Positions 48,704 through 60,100 of a stretch of DNA of 64,000 nt are shown here, piece by piece; positions within the stretch are counted from its first letter, which is position 1, and each line of letters opens with the position of its first letter. This DNA comes from Papio anubis (lineage: Eukaryota > Chordata > Mammalia > Primates > Cercopithecidae): assembly GCF_008728515.1 (NCBI RefSeq), contig NC_044977.1, positions 166,393,139 through 166,457,138 of the forward strand, written 5' to 3'. The position numbers and the translations under genes were made by a program. The notes beneath the pieces are model-generated. The model was not told the origin of the DNA and did not search any database. It was given only the letters and a program-made list of their open reading frames with translations.

Positions 48704-49079
48704 TGCTGCATGGTTTGAAATTCCTTCAAAACTCAGGTTGAAATGTAATTGTCATTATGGTGGTATTAAGAGGTGGGACCTACAAGAGGTGATTAGGTTA
48801 TGGGTGCTTCAACCTCATGAGTGGGTCAATGCTATTATTGGGGAATGGCTTAATTATCACAGGAGTTTGGTCTCTTTTTTCTCTGTCTTGTACATGCACT
48901 TCCTCACCATGGGATGCCTTCTGCCATGTTATGATGCAGCAAAAAGAACCGTTCCAGGTGCAGCCCCTCTATCTTGGACTTCCCAACCCCCAGAACAGTG
49001 AGTCAAATAAACTTATGTTGTTTATAAATTATCCATTCTGTGGTATTCTGTTAGAGCAACAGCAAAACAAACCGTCACA
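48704..49079 (+). mobile_element. MST-type MaLR LTR
   Basis: It starts 'tgctgcatggtttgaaattcc'. Then come 'gaggtgggacctacaagaggtgattagg', 'atgccttctgccatgttatgatgcagc' and 'aataaacttatgttgtttataaattatcc', ending '...aaaccgtcaca'. No internal sequence follows. Confidence 0.82.
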
Positions 49080-49757
49080 AAGTCACCTTCAAATTGCATT
49101 TTTCTAGAAGAGTGAAGGCAAGAGAATCAGTTAAAAAAAACTATGGTGTTGCTACAGGTGGTCTTGAGGCTATGATTGATATCATTTCTTTCCTCCACTG
49201 TCCATTACAGGTTTCAATCACCCCCTGTCAATACTTCCACCGATATGCTTGCTTTTGAGGGTAATCCAGACCCTCATTTTGAGGATTCTAAGCCTTCTGT
49301 TCCCTGCTGTTATTGGGTTGTGGTTTTTATAATTGGCCAGTGACAGTTATTACGGGACTTGAAAATACTAAGAGATGCCTTAGTGAATCTCCCGCATTCA
49401 TAGACATGTTCACATTATGTAGATATACTTCTAACTTCTCATATACAACCTTGTCAAGGTTGATTATCTTAGCCAGTACAGTAACTCCTTTCTTTCACTA
49501 CTGCTGTCAGGAAGAGTTTAAATTAGCCAAATAGTAAATGCACCTTCTAGTTCAGTGGAACCACCACTGTATCCCTGGCAAAAGTGTTCCTTCTCTGAGA
49601 ATCAGGACCTGCAACTCAGCAGAAACCGAGGGTTGTGGTACAGAAAGCGCAAATACTACAAGTGGGTTATTGAGTGTAATAATGAGAGGGGGTATTTCTA
49701 TTTCTACCTCTTTGTTCTTGGCCTTTGTATTCAATTATTGGAGACATAGTGTGTTAG
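49080..49757. other. Unassigned stretch
   Basis: Nothing recognised. Confidence 0.4.
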
Positions 49758-50130
49758 TCTAATGTCTTCATCTATTTAGGCTGCTATAAAGAAAGTACCA
49801 TGGACTAGGTGGCTTGTAAACAACAGATGTCTATTTCTTGCAGTTCTGAAGGCTAAGTCCAAGATCAAGGTGCTGATAGGTTTGGTGTCTGGTGAGGGTC
49901 TACTTCCTTGTAGATGGGGCCTTATTTCTATGTCTCCACATGGTGGAAGGGACAAGGGGTATCTCTCAGACCTGTTTTATAAGGACATTAATCCCATTCA
50001 TGAGGACTCTGCCCTCATGACCTGATGACTTCTCAAAGGCCCTGCCTCCCAATACGATCACCTGAGGGGTTAGGATTTCAACATATGAATTTTAGGGGGT
50101 GAGGAGACACAAACATTCAGACCATAGCAG
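49758..50130 (-). mobile_element. MLT1A-like MaLR LTR
   Basis: 'catctatttaggctgctataaagaaagtacc', 'cagttctgaaggctaagtccaagatcaagg', 'cccattcatgaggactctgccctcatgacc' and 'aacattcagaccatagca' are the reversed MLT1A text. Confidence 0.85.
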
Positions 50131-50464
50131 TGCCATATGCCAAATATTAGGTTACCACATATATACATATCCTCAAAGTCAGTGTCTTAAGTCTCAAGTG
50201 TGTTGTTTCTGAGCTGGCACTGTAGCTTAGCCTTTAACACATCATTCCATTGTTCTTTTAGGATGGCTGCTTCTAAGTGACAAACTCATTTGTTAAAGAG
50301 GCATGGTCGATTTTAAAAATGTACTTCCTTTAACCAACAATAAAATAACACAAAACTGTGTGTGTCAATAATTTCGTAAGCCTTGAGATTCATGTGAAGA
50401 ATATGAATATGATATTCTTAGCAGATAAAAATATTTTATATTTGAATAGAAATATAAGAAACCA

Positions 50465-50580
50465 ACAAATTCAACTGCCCCATTTTACAAAAGAAAAATA
50501 AAGGCTCAGAGAGAAAGAGTGACTTAATAGCTAATTAATGACTGAATCTGTGCTAGATCCAGGCTTTCTTTCTAGATCCC
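50465..50580 (-). repeat. MIR SINE fragment
   Basis: 'ccccattttacaaaagaaaaataaaggctcagagagaaagagtgactta' is the antisense MIR core. Confidence 0.6.
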
Positions 50581-50809
50581 TGAAAATATCATTATATCAA
50601 GCCAATTTTTAAACAAAAAACATGGGTTTATCTGTTGAAAATTGAGTAGATTTCTAGATGCAAATCAGATTAGTTTCAAGGTAGCAAATAGCTTTGTTAC
50701 CACTTTGCCATTATACATAGTAGAATTGTATTGTTCGTTCTTTGAAGTGGTTGCAGTTTTTCATGTAGAAGCAAGGGAAACATTCATCTTTGTGTAATAA
50801 TTGCTTTCT

Positions 50810-50945
50810 ACTCCTTCAGGGCCTTGTTCAAGGCTCACCTCCTCCAGCAAGCCTTCCTTAAATTCTTTAGTTTATGGCAACTTTCTCTTACCTCTCACAG
50901 AAACTCCTGGTCACCTTTTTATTACTTTCACTGCAAAACAATTTT
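50810..50945 (+). repeat. L2 LINE fragment
   Basis: 'cagggccttgttcaaggctcacctcctccagcaagccttcctta' matches L2. Confidence 0.65.
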
Positions 50946-51499
50946 TACAAGTGAATGAAAATTAAGAAAAAAATACCCAAAACCCTGTCATTTCAACACG
51001 TGAAACCAGTTTCATTTTTCAAAATTACATCTAGCCTTTGTATGCATATATGATTTGTATAGCGTTGGAGATTTTTGTAATCAATGTGTAGATATATATT
51101 TGTAGTTTTTTCACCACTTGACATTAATGCATGATCACCTTTTAAAGTTGCTACGTAATTTTCATGATTTTATTTTTAATGTTGTTTCTCATTACCTCTT
51201 GGGTATTTCATAGGCATTTAAAAATTAACATGTCTTAAAGTGAACTCAGCTTACCGTTTAACACTGTGCAACTTTAGATGGAAAAAGGCTTCAACCTTTC
51301 TTTCATTTACCATCCCTATTTCAAGTCAGTCTATAAGTCTAGTCCTTCTACTGCCTAAATATTTTATAATTATAAACTCTTTTTTCCAACTGTGTCACTG
51401 GATCGGGCTTCCTGAGGCTCACTAGTCCAATTGCAATAGGCTAATTCTGGCTACTACTAGTAGGCAGTCTTTATAGTTGGCTCTTCTGAAGGATGCCCA
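50946..51499. other. Unassigned stretch
   Basis: AT-rich; 'catgattttatttttaatgttg' hints at an old LINE but is not assignable. Confidence 0.35.
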
Positions 51500-52060
51500 A
51501 TAATTTGTTTTTAAATTAAAATTTGATCCTATTCTCTGCTTAAAAACATTCATTGGTTTTCCTTTGTGAAGAGGTTGTCAGTACTTAAAACTAGGGTTAT
51601 TTTACACAAACATGTAGATTTCTGGTTTCTTAAGGAATTAAAAATCTGGCTGCAGTGTGCCTGCATTCCCGGATGGCAACAGAAGGGTGAAGCTGAGTAG
51701 AGGCTGTTCCTGCAGACAGGGCAAATGCTGGCAATTTGGCAAAGAGCCCCCCAAATCTGTTTTTTGATGTTAGCTCCATGGTTCCTATGGGCTTTTGAGT
51801 TCAGGACTCCCTGCCTAAACTTTTCTGCATGGCACACAAGATTCTTATCAGAGCACCTGATGAGTTCTTTAGCCTTATTCTTCCATTAATCAAGAAACAG
51901 AGAGTGGCTCTTCAAATGTGCCTTGGAATGCTCCTCTCTCTGTGCCTCATCACCTTCATGTCTAGTGGAATCTCTTTTTCTTCCTTGAAGAATTTACTGC
52001 ATGGTCACCTCCTTTATGAAGGTCTTCCTGACATCCCAAGCCTTCCAGGTAGCAGAAGGA
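51500..52060 (+). repeat. L2 LINE interrupted by an unknown segment
   Basis: L2 text occurs at 51510-51570 ('cctattctctgcttaaaaacattcattggttttcc') and resumes at about 51830-52060 ('ggcacacaagattcttatcagagcacctga', 'cacctcctttatgaaggtcttcctgac'). The 260 bases between fit no L2 part and are not identified. Confidence 0.55.
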
Positions 52061-52599
52061 TCTAGAAAACAATTCCACTTCTCACTCTATTCTACAACTA
52101 GTCTTTCCCTTCTCAGGCTAGGAAGGCAGGCCAAGACACTTCCGCTTGCTGCTTCTCAGTGTTTCCCCTTCTTGCTTCATCAACTGGTACTTTTTGTCAG
52201 TCTCCTTTCTCTGCTTTCCATCTTCCTAATCCTTCTTTTCAGTTTAATTCAGCAAACTCATGAAGAGGGACTGATAAAGGCACTGGATGCTGGAGGGGAG
52301 TTAGTGAAGAGTGAAGGGCTCCTTGTGTGGCAGGGTTTAAATCCTGGTGGGACAAATGGATGTCTGGTAATGACAGCATGACCAGGTGCTGTACATGACG
52401 TATAGACAAGGTGCTCTGAAAGGCTGGAAGAAGGGATTCTTTCTAGTCATCTTTGGCAAAGGGAAGGAGGAGGTGATTGCTTACATTTAAAAGAATTTCT
52501 TAGGAGGATAATGGAACCAGGTGTTCCTCATGACTTCATTTTATGCATTCTTTTCATATCTACATAGCCTTCTTATCCACTCCAATATTTCATTTTAGA
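52061..52599. other. Unassigned stretch
   Basis: Nothing recognised. An open frame at 52001-52381 overlaps L2 and has no domain. Confidence 0.4.
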
Positions 52600-52840
52600 G
52601 TGTGGGAGTCAGGTGTTCTCTGGGTTTGAATTTTACTTCATTATTTTATATCCTTGTGAAATTAACAGGCTACTTAACCTCTCCATGTCTCAATTTCTTC
52701 CTCTTCAAAATGAGAGAAATAATAGTACCTACTTCATAGAACTGTTGAGAAAGTTAAATGAGATATTCACATAAAGCATTCAGAATATTGCCTTTCAAAG
52801 AATAAGTATGCAATGAAATTGAGGTATTATTAGTATTATT
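52600..52840 (+). repeat. MIR SINE (1 of 3)
   Basis: 'gagtcaggtgttctctgggtttgaatttt', 'ggctacttaacctctccatgtctcaatttcttcctc' and 'tagtacctacttcatagaactgttgagaaagttaaatgag'. Confidence 0.85.
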
Positions 52841-52863
52841 GTTTGGTAACTTCCCAATTTCTT

Positions 52864-52946
52864 ATAATAATAGACTTGGAAGTCACCAGAACATAATGTG
52901 GGAGCACATGTTCTAATGTTCTAGTGACTTCCAAATCTATGATTAT
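52864..52946 (-). repeat. Near-perfect 83-base hairpin
   Basis: Arms 52864-52894 and 52916-52946 are complementary at 28 of 31 positions around a 21-base loop. On the minus strand two of the three mismatches become G-U pairs. It lies between two MIR copies and outside them. I do not recognise it as a known MITE or microRNA. Confidence 0.85.
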
Positions 52947-52974
52947 AACAATTTTAGCTGATATTATTAAGAGA

Positions 52975-53190
52975 AAGTCTTGTGCAGTGGTTAAGTATGT
53001 AGACTCAAGCCAGATTGCATGGGTTCAAATCTGTTACTTCCTGCCTTTGCAAGCTGCTTACCTTTTCTGCATTTGTTCCCTCATCTGGAAAATGGAAACA
53101 ATAATAGTATCTATGATATAGGATTGTTATAAAGTGGGTAAATATATATAAAGTGTTCAGAGCAGTGTCTGGCACACAGGAGGTGCCACA
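52975..53190 (+). repeat. MIR SINE (2 of 3)
   Basis: 'gtgcagtggttaagtatgtagactcaagccagattgcatgggttcaaatc' is an almost full MIR start; it ends 'gcagtgtctggcacacaggaggtgcc'. Confidence 0.9.
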
Positions 53191-53204
53191 TTTTTTTCTT
53201 ACTT

Positions 53205-53402
53205 ATTTTTATTGAGATAGGCTAAGAGTTTCATATGTGTTATCTCAGGAATCCTGATCTATCTTTACACTATAGAAGGGTAATAGTAATCCTTACTGTA
53301 CAGATTAAGAGACTGAGGAATGGAGAGGTTAAGTAGTTTGCTAAAAGCACATACCTAGTAAGTGGGAGAACTAGGACTCAGAGCCAGATATTTGTGACTA
53401 TC
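53205..53402 (-). repeat. MIR SINE (3 of 3)
   Basis: 'catatgtgttatctcaggaatcctgatc', 'gtaatagtaatccttactgtacagattaagagactgagg' and 'acctagtaagtgggagaactaggactcagagcc' are antisense MIR, directly after the + copy. Confidence 0.85.
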
Positions 53403-53434
53403 TCTCACTTCCACTCTCCTGACTGCCAAACACA

Positions 53435-53745
53435 CACATCTTGGATACTTTATATTCAACATTTCCCAAACTGATCTCATCATATCCCGTTCTGAATCTG
53501 CTCCCTCCCAGGGCTCACTATCTTTGTAAATGGCGTCCTCCACGCTCTAGTTGCCCAAGCTAGAGAACTTGGGGTTGTGCTTGATTATTCCTCTTCATCC
53601 TCACCTACTCAATCTACCACAATATCTATTCCTTCTAACTCCTAAGGGTTTCATATCTGTTCATTCCGCTACACTTTCACTGCTACCACCCTAGTCCAAG
53701 TCACCATCATTTCGGGTAACTCAATTATCCTCCAAGTGAGCTGTA
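53435..53745 (+). repeat. L2 LINE fragment
   Basis: 'caaactgatctcatcatatcccg', 'cttggggttgtgcttgattattcctcttcatc', 'cactttcactgctaccaccctagtcc' and 'cctccaagtgagctg' follow L2 order. Confidence 0.75.
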
Positions 53746-54639
53746 TAATTGCTTAATGAGGCACAGAATATTATTTGCACCTGGATTCCTTTTAAACTAC
53801 GCTCTGAAGAATGATTGAAATAGAGAACCCTCCCTCCAACACAGACCCAATACTCAAGTCTTATCACGGTTGAGAATACTAGGTAATATCAAGACTTCAG
53901 GGCAGAGGGAAAGGTTTTTGTTTTTGTTTTATGAGTACAGGGGAAAGAATTCTGAGGTTAAATACCCAGCAAGGAAGAGTAGGTTAAACACCCATTGGAT
54001 AGGAGGAAAGAGAAGGGAAGAGGAGCAGGGATGAAGAGCCAGAAAATGGTAAGAAGATGGAGGCCAGTAAAAATTCAAGGGATGGAGAGCCAACAAATAT
54101 TTTTAAGAATGCTACAGCTTAATTACTATTATTTGCATTGCTATGAAATAATCCTTCATTCTTCTCCCTTATACAAATTTTCGAAATATTTTAGCAACTT
54201 TTCGAGACTACACCTGTTCTGTGGAAACTAAAGAGTGCTATGTTTGTGTGTGGGTTAGTGCAGTATGTCACAGAGGAATCATGAACCCAGATGGCAGAGG
54301 AGGCTATGAGAAACAGACCTGCGGGAATTTGCAGAAATTTTGGCGTAAAACCTTGGCCTTTTACTAGGCCACGGAATTGTTGCGGGCTCAAGGCAATTAT
54401 TCCTACATTTCTGAAGAGACGAGGGGCCCCAGGCTGACATCTAATTTACATTTGATTGTACCCAAAGTCAATACTTTGTGCATGACAAAATGATATCCAA
54501 AAGGGGCATGTAAGTTCAGAGTTTCTTTTCTTTGTCAAGACATAGCCGAACGATTAGTTGTATTAATTTCAGGATTAATGACCTTTGAATAAATTAGAAA
54601 CTGATTTGAAAATGGCATTCCAACGAACTAGATTTTATT
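53746..54639. other. Unassigned stretch
   Basis: Nothing recognised apart from a purine-rich run near 54000. Confidence 0.4.
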
Positions 54640-54765
54640 CACAGGTCCACCTCTGACTGGGTTCTAAGGGACTTGCCAATGGAAAATATTTAACTTTTCT
54701 TTGACCTCATGTTCCTCACCAGTAGAATGAGGGATTTAGATCAATCATTGTTTCCTAAACTTTGA
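54640..54765 (+). repeat. MIR SINE fragment
   Basis: 'gggacttgccaatggaaaatatttaacttttctttgacctcatgttcctcaccagtagaatgaggg' is the MIR core. Confidence 0.6.
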
Positions 54766-55675
54766 TCCATCTAACGGTAGTTGTGGGAATTTCGATTTTT
54801 CTATCCACTTGCAAAAGATGTTCATAGACAGGATGGCTATATGTTCAGGTTCATCTGGTATAGTCCTAAGTTTATGTTTGTTTTTGGTATAATTATTAAC
54901 AATGTCTCATTTTACTGTAGAAAAAGTCCAGATTTGGATAATAACATTTATAGTTACCTTATTAATAGGAGTTCCTTCCTTGAATAAAAAATTTTAGGTT
55001 AAATAATTTTAAACAGGTTTCTTGACTGCTAAACTTTGCAAATCCTTTATCATGCTAATGTGCCTTTTGATTCTCCAAAAGAGGGAGTACGCTTTCTAGC
55101 ATTTTGGCTTTGGAATTGTTACTTTGCTTCTTAGGGGAATAAGTTAATGGAACTTAGAATGAGTACGAAATCATCTTAATTCAGCAAATACTTATGAAAG
55201 TCTATGTGCCAAGCCCTGGAAGAGGCAATGAAACGATACAGTGACAACCCAGTCTGCTACAAAATCACTTATAATCTGATCCATAAGTGTGGTGAATGGC
55301 AGTGGGGATTGACACTACACAAAGACTTGCAACTCAAGGTCTCATTCTAGCTTTCATATTGTGCTATGATACTATGTAATTAGAGTCCAAGATAAGGCAC
55401 AATAAGTCCAAAGCCCAAACGAGTAGTATAATTTGTTAGCACTATGTCAAATGAAGTTTTCTTAGACTCAATACTGAATGAAAATGCTTGATAAATCTTC
55501 CAGAATATTCATACAGTGGCCCAGAGAACCAGTATTTTCATGACTATGCACGACCACCTTATTTTAAAATTTAGTCCTAACAGTTCCCAGGAGGAGACGA
55601 CTGGTAGTGTTATTTCTAAAAATATATTAAAAATATTTGTGGAAGAATGCTATAGACGGAGATTGTGATTAGAAA
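54766..55675. other. Unassigned stretch
   Basis: 'caaatacttatgaaagtctatgtgccaagccctgg' at 55185 is a possible antisense L2 end. Nothing else is recognised. Confidence 0.4.
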
Positions 55676-55966
55676 GCCTGTAATCCCAACACTTTGGGAG
55701 GCTGAGACAGGCAGATCACGAGGTCAGGAGATCGAGACCATCCTGGCTAACAGGGTGAAACCCCGTCTCTACTAAAAAAATACAAAAAACTAGCCGGGCG
55801 ACGTGGCGGGCACCTGTAGTCCCAGCTACTCGGGAGGCTGAGGCATGAGAATGGCCTGAACCCGGGAGGCGGAGCTTGCAGTGAGCTGAGATCCGGCCAC
55901 TGCACTCCCGCCTGGGTGATAGAGTGAGACTCCCTCTCAAAAAAAAAAAAAAAAAAAAAAAAAAAT
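55676..55966 (+). mobile_element. Young AluYRa-type Alu, 5'-truncated by about 20 bases
   Basis: It begins at 'gcctgtaatccc' and ends in a 27-A tail. 'gagatccggccactgc' and 'aactagccgggcga' are Old World monkey AluYRa variants. 'ttagaaa' before and 'atagaaa' after are a short target-site duplication. Confidence 0.93.
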
Positions 55967-56002
55967 AGAAATTTACTCAAAGATTCTTTTTCTTTTTCTT
56001 TC

Positions 56003-56291
56003 TCTTTTTTTTTGAGATGGAGTCTCGCTCTGTCACCCAGGCTGGAGTGCAGTGGAGTGATCTCGGCTCACTGCAACCTCCGCCTCCCGGGTTCAAGCGA
56101 TTCTCCTGCCTCAGTCTCCTGAGTAGCTGGGATTACAGGCGCACCATCACGCCTGGCTAATTTTTGTGTTTTTAGTAGAGATGGAGTTTCACTATGTTGG
56201 CCAGGATGGTCTTGAACTTCTGACCTTGTGATCCACCCGCCTAGGCCTCCCAAAGTGTTGGGATTACAGGTGTGAGCCACCGCGCCCGACT
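56003..56291 (-). mobile_element. Alu, AluS-like
   Basis: A reversed Alu with a CT-rich tail ('ctttttctttctcttttttttt'), ending 'ccaccgcgcccgac'. It stands tail to tail with the Alu at 55676. Confidence 0.93.
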
Positions 56292-56359
56292 GGATTAATT
56301 TTCTAGTAGAATTGTTTTGGTTAACAATGATAGCACTTAATGACACATAATTTTTTTAC

Positions 56360-56530
56360 ATATTAGTTTGTTTCTTATAACAACCAGATTGTATTAGTAT
56401 TTCCCCATTTACAAAAGAAGAAACTGAAACCTAGAAATGCTGAGTAATTTATCAAAGTTTCAATTGCTGATTAATCTCAGAACCAAGTTTTAAACTCAGT
56501 TTCTCTTCAGAGCCTTCATCCTTCTTTGCC
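56360..56530 (-). repeat. MIR SINE
   Basis: 'tatttccccatttacaaaagaagaaactgaaacctagaaatgctgagtaatttatc' is antisense MIR. Confidence 0.7.
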
Positions 56531-57089
56531 ACTAAACATAAATTCAGACATGTGGGAGGGCTGATTGTCAACATATCTGCCCCACTCAGAGCTTAGTGAT
56601 CTCACATTAATACCCCGAAATCAGTCATGGGTACTTACACCATGGAAATGAGTAAAGTCTACAAATTAGAGCTCCTGTCACCAACCCCCAGGGCTGATTG
56701 TGAAATAATTACCAGCACACCACTGGCTAGATACACATTTGGATAGCTGTTTGACTGAGTATTGCAGGTATTCACATGGGGAATTGTTGGTACTGTTTAC
56801 GTGTTTTATTAATGTCTTTATCAGATGAGGATCCCTTTTGGCTTGAATTGGAAGAGGAGATACAAATGAGAATTCTCATGATTATTAAATTATTGGATCC
56901 GGGAGTTTTTCAGAAAATTTAGTACTTCATCCAGGCAATTTTAAAAGAACCTTTGGCTAGGTTTATTATCTAACCACAATTCTGCTCATACTTCTTCTTA
57001 ATTTCCAAAACCCATTATTTGCATATTTGTCATGACAATTATCACACTTTGAATTCATGTTCTAGTTATTTATGTATGCATATTTCCTT
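56531..57089. other. Unassigned stretch
   Basis: 'aataccccgaaatcagtcatgg' and what follows are not recognised. Confidence 0.4.
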
Positions 57090-57212
57090 CCAGTTAGACT
57101 ACAAGATCCATGATAGAATCCGTGCTATTCAGTACTACAACCCTAGAGAGTGTCTGGCACACTGCCTTTTCAGTGATTGAGTTCAATGTTGATTAAATGA
57201 ATAACTTTTGTT
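57090..57212 (+). repeat. L2 LINE 3' end
   Basis: 'gactacaagatccatgatagaatccgtgc', 'gagagtgtctggcacactg' and 'tgttgattaaatgaataac' are in L2 order. Confidence 0.65.
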
Positions 57213-57434
57213 TTTCTGTTTCAGACACTGTGATAATTCAGATAGGATAGTGAAGAAAATAATTTAATAAAACACATAATATTCCGAATCATAAAGATTT
57301 TCTTAAAACAGACCATCCAGTGTGTCAACCTACTGAAAACATGGATCCATTTATGATGTTAACTATTCTACACTAGAAGATGTAATTTATTTATTTTTTC
57401 TTGCTATAAGTACACCTGAAAGACTGACATTTGT

Positions 57435-57447
57435 GGGGGGGGGGGGG
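57435..57447 (+). repeat. Run of 13 G
   Basis: An uninterrupted G homopolymer in AT-rich sequence, at 'ttgt(G)13cac'. Confidence 0.95.
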
Positions 57448-57819
57448 CACTTTTATAACCTGTACTAAAGTAAGTACCTATTAGTTTGTATTCGTACTCT
57501 TAGCTTGAAATATATCTTTTTGGCTCTTTTCTACTATTAACATGGATTTTATTAGCATTTAGTAAACCATTGTTTTTTTTCCCAAATAGCCCTTTTAGTT
57601 TCAGGTTACACATTCTTTTTTTGTCAGTTTTTTATGTTTTGATGATTTAAAGTTATTCAATTATTTTACATTAAAATCATTTTATTTTATTAAACTTTTT
57701 TCCTTAAATATATTTGGAATATTGTTTATAAAAGATATGCTTTAGAATTGGTGAAGGGACAGATTTAATCTTCTCCCCTTGCCAATAAGCCATCTGCTTG
57801 CTACTCAGCTATGGACCAA

Positions 57820-57958
57820 CCATCATTAGTGTAACCTGAGAATCTGATAGAAATGTAGTGTCTTGAGCCCCAGCCCAGACCTACTGAATCAGAATCTGCA
57901 TTTAAAAAAATGTCCCCAGGAGATTTGTATGCACATTAACGTTTGAGAAAAGCCAATC
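57820..57958. mobile_element. MER5A-type hAT relic
   Basis: 'aacctgagaatctgatagaaatg', 'gagccccagcccagacctactgaatcagaatctgcattt' and 'ccaggagatttgtatgcacattaacgtttgaga' follow MER5A order. Confidence 0.75.
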
Positions 57959-58674
57959 AATTGAGTCTTTTTCTGAAATTCACCCTGCTGCAAAAGCAGC
58001 TGACTATAATGTATTCTTCAATGCAGACCACAATTTGGAATTCTGATTTATTTGATGGCTTAATGTTTATTGACTGCACCTGGTGTGCTAGGTATTGCAA
58101 GGAATAGACAAACCAACCAGTCATTGTTCTGTACTTTACTCTAAAATAAGAAGACACAGACAATTTGCTATTTTTTCATTCCTTTGTACTTTAAAAACAT
58201 ATACAGATACATTGAAAGAAGAGAAGAGTTGAGTAGGAGAGACAGTCTGGTTAAAATCCCACTCAAAAAGGATGTAGCTCATTGTTAAAATAAGAGTAGT
58301 TGAGGGATGTTTCACATACAGATAGAAATGGAAGGAATTTTGCCAATTGTCTAGATGTTTGGTCTGGGGAAAGCAAACATCTGGATGGCTGAATTTTGTG
58401 TAGACAAAGTATCTGGACAATTGCTTGCATTTTCCACTTCCCCTCCAGATGTTTAGCATTGTGTTGATGTAGCTCAAGCTCATTGCTCTCAGACATTCAT
58501 GAATTTTTAGTAGAAAAAGTTCTAAAAGCATTGATTTCATGTCGACATTCCATTCCTCACGAAAATTATAGCGTTTAAAACTAATATTTGGTCAAGTTTT
58601 TCCCCCTTGAGTTAGATTACCATTTATATAGTGAATTTAGAAGACATTCTTAGTCACTGTCATTAGGATGTGAT
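57959..58674. other. Unassigned stretch
   Basis: It contains a 134-codon open frame on the minus strand (58136-58540) without any recognisable domain, probably by chance in AT-rich DNA. Confidence 0.4.
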
Positions 58675-59175
58675 GAAATAAAAAGGATTTTGAAAGTGTT
58701 CAGAATATGCCACCCCCAAATGTGCCATTTTGGCATAAGGATTATTTTAGAATGAAGTCAACTGAGAATCAACAAATGCAGGAAGAGGTCTCTGTTCCCC
58801 TTCCTTAGCTACGACCCAAAAGGCACAAGTTTCCCTTTGTGAAGGTGCTCCCCACCTCCTAAACCAGGAATGAAAGGAGCAACTCTTATTACCAGAGACA
58901 GAGTTTGCATGGAGATGAGTCTGCGTAAATAAACCTTACTAAAATAACCCTTATCTTCCATTAGTTTCTCCTATATATTTTCCGGTTACTTTCTCTCAAC
59001 TTGTTGTTCCTTGAAGCCCAAGCCCCTTTCCATTGTTGAAATGGCATATAAGTCCCCAAATCTAACTGCTTCTTTGAATTTCACTTCTTGTCTATGAACT
59101 CCTATGCTTGTAAAATGGTAATAACTCTATATAGTTTTCTGTTAATCAGTGTTTTGTCAGTTAAATTTGCAGATA
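58675..59175 (+). mobile_element. Probable ERV1-type LTR
   Basis: 'atgccacccccaaatgtgccattttggcataaggattatttt', 'tttgcatggagatgagtctgcgtaaataaacc', a TATA-like catataag at about 59044 and 'atcagtgttttgtcagttaaatttgcag' fit an ERV1 LTR as I remember it. The family is not named. Confidence 0.5.
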
Positions 59176-60100
59176 TTGAAATTGAGGGTAGAGGAAAACT
59201 TTTTCTTCTTTCAGTTTGAACTCTGCTCGTATTTCCTTTAAAAAAATTTAATAACTCATTTGAAAAGAGGAAAGGAACAAATAGAGAAGGAAGGAAAGAT
59301 AAAAAGAGAGATATGAAGCATGTTGAAAGTCTAAAGCATCAATAGAAATGGAATGAGAGTTTTTTGGAATTAGCTGTTTATTCATCTGTTTCATCTAATC
59401 ATTACTCAAACTGCCAATGACTGTAGGCCTACTATATGGAGAGATTATTATTGTCACACTCTAAGCCTGCAGTGAGGTCAGCTGTTGGATCAATAACAAC
59501 TCTGCTCCCTCAGATAACGAATCTAAATGAGAATTGCCACTGTTAATCAGGTATCTTGAAATCCTTGAACAGGGCACAGTGATAAATGATTGCTGACTAT
59601 TGTTCTCCTTTTAACCTCAGTGGACTATGCTCACCCATATTTTTAATTAACTAATTTAGTCCAGGACATTTAAAATGCTCAAATCCTTTCAAAATTCTCC
59701 CCAGGGAGGTTATTCCTGGAGTAGACATCAGGACAAATGCCCTTCCTTTCTTTGTAGAGATATATTTAGCACATTTTTATTTTTTCTCAGAGGAACACAT
59801 TTCCAAGGAAGACTTTGGTTTCACATTTCACTTAGCACTTAGTTCTTTACCTCACAGAATGACAGCATTTTAAAATTCAGCAAAAATATACAATGTTCTT
59901 TACGGAGTATTAAACAAAAGTCAAAGCTTTGGAAAATTACAACCTTCAGTGCAAAAGGATATATCTTCTGCTTTTTTGAAAGTCAATTAGTAATGAAAAA
60001 TCTTTTAGAAAAAAATGTTTAGTTAAACTGAGGTTATAGACAAGTCTTAAAAGTCTTAACAATTAAAAGATATTCTGAATGTTAAGAAGACTAAGATTTT
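59176..60100. other. Unassigned stretch
   Basis: A purine-rich GA run lies at 59262-59318. Nothing else is recognised. Confidence 0.4.

Noticed and set aside
52001..52381. 126-codon open frame on +, hydrophobic
   Set aside because: It begins in L2 sequence. The hydrophobic look comes from CT-rich DNA read as Leu/Ser/Phe.
52975..53190. tRNA-like start of MIR as a tRNA gene
   Set aside because: MIR has a tRNA-derived head; no cloverleaf or intact B box as in a working tRNA gene.
58136..58540. 134-codon open frame on -
   Set aside because: AT-rich, no domain, signal or repeat pattern; this length occurs by chance in such DNA.
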